Virus record (IMG/VR): IMGVR_UViG_3300005584_001400
Span: 1 to 22,787 of that record
Reading direction: 5' to 3' (one strand)
DNA from: a virus
DNA: 22,787 nt
Below the pieces are notes generated by a model. The model saw only the letters and a program-made list of their open reading frames with translations, was not told the DNA's origin and ran no database searches. A program made the position numbers and the translations under genes. Position 1 is the stretch's first letter, and the number at the start of each line of letters is the position of its first letter. Below, piece by piece: positions 8,251-13,728 of this stretch.

Positions 8251-9468
8251 ATGAATCACTTGATTAAACTGACAGTCGAAAAACTCTATGAACGGAGTCC
8301 GGGGCAAAATGTCTGGCACCGAGATGCGATTAGTGATGTCGCGCGTTCTGTTGGACTTTCGTGGACTGACATCAATGCGCATCTCCTCAATGCAAATTTG
8401 CGCCGAGCGCGCGGATGCTATGACATTTCAATCTACCGCAGCGACACGGATATCACCGGTCCAGTCAAGTCTCCTCAGATGCCGACTGCTGAGGGCGAAA
8501 GCAATCCGTCGCCTACATCACCGGCGGCGCCCGAAGTTTTCAAGCTCGCTTCACGAACTGTTCAATCGATTGTCAATGACGACATTCACATTCCAGAAAT
8601 CGATTCGACCTTTGTTCGGTGGGGCGAATATGACACCATCCTCAAAGCAATCGAATCCAGAACGTTCTTCCCGATTTACATCTCCGGACTTTCTGGAAAT
8701 GGGAAGACTATCATGGTGAAGCAAGTATGTGCTAAACTCAAGCGCGAATATTGCCGAGTTCAAATCTCTCCGGAAACTGACGAAGATGATTTGATTGGCG
8801 GATTTCGACTTCTGGGAGGCGAGACGGTATTTTGCAAAGGCCCGGTCATTAAAGCGATGGAACGTGGATGTGTCCTGCTCATCGATGAAATTGACCGCGG
8901 TTCGAACAAAATTATGTGTCTGCAGGGAATTCTAGAAGGCGAGCCGGTGCTCATCAAGAAGACAGGTCAGATAATCGTTCCCGCTCCCGGATTCACGATT
9001 ATTGCGACGGCGAATACGAAAGGGCGCGGTTCCGACGATGGTCGTTTCTCGGCGGCCGCATTCATCGATGAAGCTTTCCTCGAGCGATTTGTTGCTACGA
9101 TCGAGCAAGAATATCCTTCCGCTTCTGTCGAAAAGAAGATCGTGATGAAGCACATGGAGCTGTATGGGAAAGTCGATGAAGCCTTTGCCGATCACTTGGT
9201 CTCATGGTCCAATGTTATTCGAAAGACACATGCAAGTGAGGCGATCGATGATTTGATTTCAACTCGAAGACTCTGTCACATCACACACACTTTCGCCATC
9301 TATGGCGATCGAGCGCGTGCCATTAAACTTTGTACGGCTCGATTTAATCAGGATACGCGGAATGCCTTCATGGACCTTTATTCAAAAATCGACGCAACGA
9401 TCGTCGTTTCAACGACCGTCGTTTCTCCCGCTCCTCAAGAGCCCGCTCCTCTTCCTTCGCCTTTCTGA
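8251..9468 (+). CDS. cobS-like: CobS/MoxR-like AAA+ ATPase
   Basis: A 405-residue ATPase closely resembling the protein called CobS in T4-like cyanophages. Residues 1-60 (LTVEKLYERSPGQNVWHRDA onward) look like a small helical winged-helix-type module, then a Pro/Ser-rich linker. The AAA+ core starts near 120: Walker A SGLSGNGKT with Lys152, ETDEDDLIGGFRL, Walker B VLLIDEID with Asp212/Glu213, sensor 1 in IIATANTKGRGSDDGRFS, and an EAFLERF arginine-finger segment. The tail is Pro-rich. The pairing with a VWA protein next door is the usual arrangement of MoxR-VWA or CobS-CobT partners, so I infer one complex. The cobS name in phages reflects similarity, not shown cobalamin synthesis. Own promoter with a short leader. 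Confidence 0.9.
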   Translation: MNHLIKLTVEKLYERSPGQNVWHRDAISDVARSVGLSWTDINAHLLNANLRRARGCYDISIYRSDTDITGPVKSPQMPTAEGESNPSPTSPAAPEVFKLASRTVQSIVNDDIHIPEIDSTFVRWGEYDTILKAIESRTFFPIYISGLSGNGKTIMVKQVCAKLKREYCRVQISPETDEDDLIGGFRLLGGETVFCKGPVIKAMERGCVLLIDEIDRGSNKIMCLQGILEGEPVLIKKTGQIIVPAPGFTIIATANTKGRGSDDGRFSAAAFIDEAFLERFVATIEQEYPSASVEKKIVMKHMELYGKVDEAFADHLVSWSNVIRKTHASEAIDDLISTRRLCHITHTFAIYGDRARAIKLCTARFNQDTRNAFMDLYSKIDATIVVSTTVVSPAPQEPAPLPSPF

Positions 9469-9483
9469 AAATTATGATTTATC

Positions 9484-9524
9484 GTAATTTCGTTATTTAC
9501 TTCTAAACGGTTTAGAAGTAGTAT
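9484..9524 (+). promoter_or_regulatory. Promoter of the small HTH gene
   Basis: TTTACT at 9496-9501, a 17-base spacer and TAGTAT at 9519-9524. The 20 bases from 9484 match 17 of 20 with 15379-15398 in the gene 43 promoter. The spacer is almost entirely filled by a perfect palindrome, which suggests repression by occlusion. The leader to the ATG at 9583 is ~50 bases and is A/C-rich from 9553 on. Confidence 0.6.
9499..9519. promoter_or_regulatory. Perfect 21-base palindrome, probable operator
   Basis: The arms ACTTCTAAAC (9499-9508) and GTTTAGAAGT (9510-9519) are exact reverse complements around a single G. They lie between and overlap the -35 and -10 of the HTH gene promoter. A dimeric repressor site is the simplest reading, and the downstream small DNA-binding-type protein is the obvious candidate for autoregulation (inferred). 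It is not followed by a T-run, so a terminator is unlikely. Confidence 0.65.
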
Positions 9525-9582
9525 TAGTGACATTGGTTGACAGCAACTGATAACAAAACAAACAGACAAACAAAACAAAAAC

Positions 9583-9837
9583 ATGACAAAGACAAAGACA
9601 AACAAAGTGAATCAGAAGAACACTCAAAAATTGGCGAAGCTGCTTAAACGTTTCAGTCAGCCCACGGCGGTTCTGGAATATCTCAAGGGCAGCGGCGTTA
9701 GTATTACGAGCGCTGAAATGCGAAAGGCTGGAATTGCCAATCCGAGTGCGGTCATCGATCGCCTGCGCTATCGCGGGAATTTCGTCGGCACCTCCAAATT
9801 TGGGCAAGGCACCGATCGTTCCTTTTATCAGAATTGA
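9583..9837 (+). CDS. Small winged-helix/HTH-type DNA-binding protein
   Basis: An 84-residue basic protein. The first ~15 residues are Lys/Asn/Gln/Thr-rich and disordered. Residues ~22-80 read as a compact helical domain with a turn (AVLEYLKGSGVSITSAEMRK, then AGIANPSAVIDRLRYRGNFV), similar to small phage helix-turn-helix or winged-helix proteins that place a recognition helix at PSAVIDRLR. I do not recognise a named T4 counterpart. Its promoter carries a perfect palindrome, consistent with autoregulation. The mRNA leader is A/C-rich and lacks a Shine-Dalgarno sequence. A 15-base gap separates it from the next gene, so they are probably co-transcribed. Coding status is well supported by codon use; function is inferred from fold only. 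Confidence 0.8.
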   Translation: MTKTKTNKVNQKNTQKLAKLLKRFSQPTAVLEYLKGSGVSITSAEMRKAGIANPSAVIDRLRYRGNFVGTSKFGQGTDRSFYQN

Positions 9838-9852
9838 TAATCACAATTAGTT

Positions 9853-10308
9853 ATGGGCTACGTATTATTTCCAGACCAACTTCCACCCAAAAGTGTTGAG
9901 AATCCGTCATCTCTATCGACTGGAAATAACGCCGGCGGAATCGGGTGCAAGCTCGATTCCGTCGGTGACGTTGGAAAGAAGTATGATTCTGGAAAGCCGG
10001 AATATGCTCTTCTTCCTCCATTTGCTCTGGATGAAGTTGTAAAAGTTCTAACGATAGGCGCGATGAAGTATCATCGCAATAACTGGAGATTGGTTCCAGA
10101 TGCGCCGCGCCGCTATTTTAATGCAGCTCAGAGACATATGTGGGCTATAGCCCGCGGTGAAAATGTCGATGAGGAATCCGGTCTTCACCATGCCGCCCAT
10201 GCAATCTGCTGTCTCCTATTTCTAATGGAACACGATTTGGGCCACGCAATATCAACAACTTCTATCGATTCAACATCACAAAAAAAACTAAACACTACCA
10301 TACAATAA
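9853..10308 (+). CDS. dATP/dGTP diphosphohydrolase-family protein (MazG-like, DUF5664)
   Basis: A 151-residue protein whose residues ~40-130 match the phage dATP/dGTP diphosphohydrolase N-terminal family (PF18909/DUF5664): GKKYDSGKPEYALLPPFALD, EVVKVLTIGAMKYHRNNWR, then AAQRHMWAIARGENVDEESG and LHHAAHAICCLLFLMEHDLG. This is an all-alpha NTP pyrophosphohydrolase fold. The acidic and His residues on its helices (DEVV, RH, DEESGLHH) would bind Mg2+ and nucleotide. The family includes MazZ, which removes dATP and dGTP in phages that replace adenine by 2-aminoadenine. No PurZ-like gene is visible and gp43 is the ordinary T4 type, so dNTP-pool adjustment is the safer reading. The first ~40 residues are a Ser/Gly/Asn-rich extension and the last ~20 a polar tail. 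It abuts gene 45 (1-base gap). Confidence 0.85.
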   Translation: MGYVLFPDQLPPKSVENPSSLSTGNNAGGIGCKLDSVGDVGKKYDSGKPEYALLPPFALDEVVKVLTIGAMKYHRNNWRLVPDAPRRYFNAAQRHMWAIARGENVDEESGLHHAAHAICCLLFLMEHDLGHAISTTSIDSTSQKKLNTTIQ

Positions 10309-10309
10309 T

Positions 10310-10990
10310 ATGCTTAAGCTATCTAAATTCACCGTCGAAGTTTTGAAGAATTTCGCTTCGATCAATCCCAATCTTGTTGTCTCCGGAGGTTCGACTCTTT
10401 CGACAATTGCCGAAGCCAAGAGCATCTTGGCATCCGTAACAATTCCAGAGAATTTTCCACAGACTTTTGGAATCTACGATCTGAATGAATTCATCTCAAT
10501 CCTCAGTTTGATGGATGAACCTGAATTAGAATTCGCCGAAGATTCGGCAATTCTATCTTCGGGAAATACTTCCGTGAAGTATCGATTTGCGAATCCATCG
10601 GTTCTGACCACTCCGAGCAAAGCTATTAAGATGCCGGAAACGGATTTGTCTATTCGAATTACGGCTGATATGATTGCGAAAATTCGGAGGGCGGCATCTG
10701 TCCTAGGTCATTCGATTTTCGCCATTAAAAGCTCACCCTCCGGAGCTCTGAGTCTGGTTGTCTATGATGCAAAAGACGCGTCAGCAAATTCGTTTGCCTT
10801 GGGACTCACCGATCCTCCATTGAAAAATGAACTCCGCAAAGAATTCTCGTTGGAATTCCTAATCGATAATCTTAAGCTTTTTCCGGGAAATTACACCGTC
10901 GACATTTCGTCCAAGCTAATTTCGAAGTGGGTACATTCCGAATTCAAGCTTGAGTATTTTATCGCGCTCGAAAAAACCTCAACCCTCTAA
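10310..10990 (+). CDS. 45: gp45-like sliding clamp
   Basis: Homologue of T4 gp45, the trimeric ring that tethers gp43 to DNA and, in T4, is the mobile activator of late transcription through gp55 and gp33. At 226 residues it matches T4 (228). Similarity is clearest at the N terminus (LSKFTVEVLKNFASINPNLV aligns with the T4 start), at FGIYDLNEFISILSL in the first domain, and in LKLFPGNYTVDISSK near the C terminus. Clamps have no catalytic motif, so assignment rests on this pattern and on synteny with 44, 62, regA and 43. ATG at 10310 follows the previous stop by one base with no Shine-Dalgarno sequence, so translation probably depends on the upstream gene or on an AU-rich start context. Confidence 0.93.
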   Translation: MLKLSKFTVEVLKNFASINPNLVVSGGSTLSTIAEAKSILASVTIPENFPQTFGIYDLNEFISILSLMDEPELEFAEDSAILSSGNTSVKYRFANPSVLTTPSKAIKMPETDLSIRITADMIAKIRRAASVLGHSIFAIKSSPSGALSLVVYDAKDASANSFALGLTDPPLKNELRKEFSLEFLIDNLKLFPGNYTVDISSKLISKWVHSEFKLEYFIALEKTSTL

Positions 10991-11002
10991 TATTGAAATC
11001 CT

Positions 11003-11275
11003 ATGAGTTTAAATATCAAACCACTAAAAAAACACGTCATCTTTCGCGAAGATTCTACCTATGCCCGGCAGAAAAGTTCGATCATTCACACGATCGAACC
11101 TGAGGTGGCATGCATCGTCGAAGCTGTTGGTGATGACGTTAAACACGTCAAAGTCGGAGATCGCATTCATATTTCTGGACAGGAGACGGGAGTGTATCGA
11201 TTATATCCTGAAGATTATCGCTTCAAGGTATATTGCATTCCAGCCGATGAAATTCTGGCTGTCTATACGGCTTAA
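11003..11275 (+). CDS. GroES-like co-chaperonin
   Basis: A 90-residue protein with the GroES plan: NIKPLKKHVIFRED at the N terminus (compare NIRPLHDRVIVKR in GroES), a mobile-loop segment at ~20-32 (YARQKSSIIHTIE), EVACIVEAVGDDVKHVKVGD (the VxAVG..VKVGD strand pattern), and a C-terminal YCIPADEILAVY matching the ExDILAIVE end. T4 has its own cochaperonin, gp31, which replaces GroES so that host GroEL can fold the major capsid protein gp23; this small protein may play the same part. Finding it between genes 45 and 44, inside the replication cluster, is unusual compared with T4, where gene 31 lies elsewhere. It would act in the cytoplasm on host GroEL. Confidence 0.85.
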   Translation: MSLNIKPLKKHVIFREDSTYARQKSSIIHTIEPEVACIVEAVGDDVKHVKVGDRIHISGQETGVYRLYPEDYRFKVYCIPADEILAVYTA

Positions 11276-11309
11276 CTTAAATTTATCGGGCGCCGACTAT
11301 TAAAATTAC

Positions 11310-12263
11310 ATGACATCTAATCCAAATGAATTTCTGTTTGTTGAAAAGTATCGTCCTCAGACAATCGATGATTGCATTCTTCCGTCAAATCTCAAGAAGA
11401 CATTCAACGAAATTGTAAAGTCTGGCCAGCTTCAGAACATGCTTCTGACGGGGACGTCGGGCCTAGGCAAAACCACTATTGCACGCGCATTGTGTAATAT
11501 GCTCAAGCTAGACTACATTCTAATAAACGGTTCAGAGGAATCTGGAATCGATGTCCTTCGTAATAAGATTCGGCATTTCGCTTCGACGATATCATTATCG
11601 GGGGTAGATTCTTGCAAAGTGGTCATTCTCGATGAAGCGGATTACCTGAATCCGCAATCCACACAGCCCGCCCTTCGTGGATTCATCGAGGAGTTTTCTT
11701 CAAATTGTCGATTTATCTTCACGTGCAATTTTAAGAATCGAATCATCGAGCAGCTCCATTCCCGATTAACGGTCATTGAATTCAATACAACCAAGAAAGA
11801 TTTGGTTGCTCTGGCCGGTCAATTTCATGATCGCCTGAAGAAGATTCTCGATATCGAGAAGATCAAATACACGGATAAAGCTTTGGCCGATCTTATTATC
11901 AAGCACGCACCAGACTGGCGCAGAATCTTAAATGAGTGCCAGAGGCATGCCGCATCCGGTGAAATTACTGCCGCGGCTATCGCAACTCTTTCAGATTCGA
12001 ATATCCTGGCTCTGATTAAGAATCTGAAGGAGAAGGATTTTCGTTCGATGCGAATTTGGGTTGCAAACAACAATGACATCGATGCGGCTCAAATATATCG
12101 ATCGATCTATGATTGCATTACCGATGTTGCTCAACCTCAATCGATACCCGTTGCGATAATCACTCTGGCAGATTATCAATTCAAAGGAGCTTTTGTCGCC
12201 GATCGCGAAATGAATATTGTTGCATGCCTGACGGAATTGATGGCATCGGTTGAATTTCGTTAA
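11310..12263 (+). CDS. 44: gp44-like clamp-loader ATPase subunit
   Basis: AAA+ clamp-loader large subunit; in T4 four gp44 and one gp62 open the gp45 ring on primer-template DNA. The 317 residues match T4 gp44 (319). Motifs are FLFVEKYRPQTIDD at the start, Walker A LLTGTSGLGKTT with Lys54, Walker B VVILDEADYLN with Asp108/Glu109, sensor 1 FIFTCNFKNRI, and the arginine-finger segment HSRLTVIEF. In T4 and cellular loaders that last motif reads SRC; here Cys is Leu but the catalytic Arg is kept. The C-terminal ~100 residues form the collar domain. The ATG at 11310 has no Shine-Dalgarno sequence and sits 34 bases after the co-chaperonin gene. Confidence 0.96.
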   Translation: MTSNPNEFLFVEKYRPQTIDDCILPSNLKKTFNEIVKSGQLQNMLLTGTSGLGKTTIARALCNMLKLDYILINGSEESGIDVLRNKIRHFASTISLSGVDSCKVVILDEADYLNPQSTQPALRGFIEEFSSNCRFIFTCNFKNRIIEQLHSRLTVIEFNTTKKDLVALAGQFHDRLKKILDIEKIKYTDKALADLIIKHAPDWRRILNECQRHAASGEITAAAIATLSDSNILALIKNLKEKDFRSMRIWVANNNDIDAAQIYRSIYDCITDVAQPQSIPVAIITLADYQFKGAFVADREMNIVACLTELMASVEFR

Positions 12264-12280
12264 TAGAAAGAAGCGAATAT

Positions 12281-12757
12281 ATGTATATAGATCATTCGAT
12301 GGAATACAATATATTACAGGCGCTGTTACATAAATTGCCTAGAGTAGATCCTTTCAAGACTGTTATTTTAAATGTTTCGCCCGATTATTCTTCTACGGTC
12401 GCTATGCATATGGCCCATTATCTTTCCGATGAAGGTCACATGTTGGATATAATATCCGTAGATGTGCCGTATCCGGGAGAGAGCAAACATTTATACGTAG
12501 AAGCTTTTAAAAAGACATGCTTGCAGTTTATAGGCAGGTATAGCAAGATAATCTTATGCGAAGCCGCCGTGTTATCGGGGAAAAATTATACCTGGCTGAA
12601 AGATATACTCTCGACTAAAGGCTATGACGATGACAGTATTATCTCAGCCGCTCTACTAGAAATGCATAGCAGTATATTTAAGTCGACTTTTGTTGGCGAG
12701 TATATTGAGGATATGCCAGAGTTTTATTGGGAAAGATATAATAAAGCTTGGGACTAA
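12281..12757 (+). CDS. Unassigned alpha/beta phage protein between genes 44 and 62
   Basis: A 158-residue protein with alternating strands and helices: FKTVILNVSPDYSSTVAMHM (25-44), HMLDIISVDVPYPGES, YSKIILCEAAVLSGKNYTWL (~88-107), then a C-terminal block SSIFKSTFVGEYIEDMPEFY ending ERYNKAWD. The topology recalls a Rossmann or type I phosphoribosyltransferase fold, with the SGKNYTW loop where a PRPP loop would lie, but the acidic PRPP signature is absent and I do not assign an activity. Codon use stands out: many ATA and TTA codons that neighbours largely avoid. It also has a purine-rich AGAAAGAAG before its ATG, the nearest thing to a Shine-Dalgarno sequence in the cluster. This may be a later insertion splitting the 44-62 pair. 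Confidence 0.85.
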   Translation: MYIDHSMEYNILQALLHKLPRVDPFKTVILNVSPDYSSTVAMHMAHYLSDEGHMLDIISVDVPYPGESKHLYVEAFKKTCLQFIGRYSKIILCEAAVLSGKNYTWLKDILSTKGYDDDSIISAALLEMHSSIFKSTFVGEYIEDMPEFYWERYNKAWD

Positions 12758-12792
12758 TCGCACGATTATATTTGTGAATTCAAAACTTCATT

Positions 12793-13212
12793 ATGATTCA
12801 ATTAACTTCAACGAAATCGAAAAAGCTTTCGCCATTTGATTTTCTCAATTCGATCAACGAAGGACTCAGATCGCCGAATATCTTTTCAGATGCATCTCTC
12901 GAAGATAAAGCCTATCCTGCATTCATGGTCAATCGAGGCCTTTCGTACTTCCTTGATACCATTTTGCTAGCCAATGAAATGAATCGGAGAGCCGGTTCTA
13001 TTCCCGGAAAAATGCAGTATGAATTTCTCCGACGATCGATTCGTCCACGTAAACGTTTTTCGAAGTGGTTCAAGAATGAAGAGCCCGATGATCTAGCTCT
13101 AATCAAGCGAGCCTATGGATATTCTTCTGACAAAGCTCGGCATGTCCTTCACCTATTTTCGCCGGCCTCATTGGCTCTGCTCAGGCAATCGATGGATGTC
13201 GGTGGAAAATAG
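12793..13212 (+). CDS. 62: gp62-like clamp-loader small subunit
   Basis: A highly diverged but recognisable homologue of T4 gp62, the single non-ATPase subunit of the gp44/gp62 loader. The diagnostic block is KAYPAFMVNRGLSYFLDTIL (37-56), followed by QYEFLRRSIRPRKRFSKWFK. It aligns with the T4 KDYSKFMVENALSQF and YLMAAVPRGKRYGKWAK segments, keeping FMVNxxLS, RxKRFxKW and their spacing. At 139 residues it is shorter than T4 gp62 (187), the missing part being mainly at the C terminus. Position between 44 and regA agrees with T4 order. No Shine-Dalgarno sequence; ATG follows a TT dinucleotide as at many starts here. Confidence 0.85.
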   Translation: MIQLTSTKSKKLSPFDFLNSINEGLRSPNIFSDASLEDKAYPAFMVNRGLSYFLDTILLANEMNRRAGSIPGKMQYEFLRRSIRPRKRFSKWFKNEEPDDLALIKRAYGYSSDKARHVLHLFSPASLALLRQSMDVGGK

Positions 13213-13218
13213 CCAATA

Positions 13219-13226
13219 GATAAATA
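13219..13226 (+). promoter_or_regulatory. Candidate late promoter before regA
   Basis: GATAAATA, the T4 late -10 octamer with G for the first T. The predicted start is near 13232, 16 bases before the regA ATG at 13248 and 3 bases before a 12-codon out-of-frame ORF at 13235. RegA is an early protein in T4, so late transcription of its gene would be unexpected; the site could also be a chance match. Confidence 0.35.
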
Positions 13227-13247
13227 CTGTCATAATGAAATTTCGTT

Positions 13248-13706
13248 ATGGCTTATCCTTCAATGAGCGCTAAATTGTCCGATAGATCGGAAGATCTGGC
13301 GCCGTGGACTCCACAGACTATGTTGGAGGTCGTATTCAATGAGCCAGATGATTTTCTGAAAATTCGAGAAACCCTTACTCGAATTGGTGTTGCATCTCAA
13401 CGTGAAGTCAACACTCTCTATCAGTCATGTCATATTCTGCATAAGCAAGGGCGCTACGTCATTGTTCACTTCAAAGAACTGTTCATGCTAGATGGTAAGC
13501 CGTCAGATTTCAGCATCGATGATCTGGGCCGGCGAAATACGATCGCTCAGTTGCTTTCAGATTGGGGATTGCTCACGATTGTAAAGCCGTCTGAAATGCA
13601 GCAAAGATCATCTCTTCGACAGATTAAAATTATTTCCCATAAGCAAAAAGGCGATTGGAGTTTGATTCCGAAGTATAAAATTGGTTGCGTAAAGAGAAAA
13701 CTTTAA
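13248..13706 (+). CDS. regA: RegA-like translational repressor
   Basis: Homologue of T4 RegA, the RNA-binding protein that represses translation of many early mRNAs, including its own, by covering initiation sites. The match runs nearly end to end from residue 25: MLEVVFNEPDDFLKIRETLT, then YQSCHILHKQGRYVIVHFKE, RRNTIAQLLSDWGLLTIV, IISHKQKGDWSLIPKYKIG. T4 RegA has 122 residues; this frame gives 152 because of 24 extra N-terminal residues and a short C-terminal tail. Met25 at 13320 aligns exactly with the T4 start, so the true start may be 13320 rather than 13248; neither has a Shine-Dalgarno sequence. The gene follows 62 as in T4, but two further genes separate it from 43. Confidence 0.95.
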   Translation: MAYPSMSAKLSDRSEDLAPWTPQTMLEVVFNEPDDFLKIRETLTRIGVASQREVNTLYQSCHILHKQGRYVIVHFKELFMLDGKPSDFSIDDLGRRNTIAQLLSDWGLLTIVKPSEMQQRSSLRQIKIISHKQKGDWSLIPKYKIGCVKRKL

Positions 13707-13715
13707 TTCACCGGC

Positions 13716-13723
13716 GATAAATA
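13716..13723 (+). promoter_or_regulatory. Candidate gp55-type late promoter, leaderless
   Basis: GATAAATA with predicted transcription start about 6 bases on, at or next to the ATG at 13729. The gene driven, a cell-wall hydrolase fusion, is the kind of product expected late in infection, which makes this the best supported of the three ATAAATA sites. Confidence 0.5.
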
Positions 13724-13728
13724 CCATT

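Noticed and set aside
8251-9468. Reading the CobS-like gene as cobalamin biosynthesis
   Set aside because: No other cobalamin gene is present and the partner carries a protease-type HExxH motif. The AAA+ motifs fit the general MoxR/CobS class.
12281-12757. Calling this gene a phosphoribosyltransferase
   Set aside because: The order of strands is compatible, but the acidic PRPP-binding signature is missing, so the product is left unassigned.
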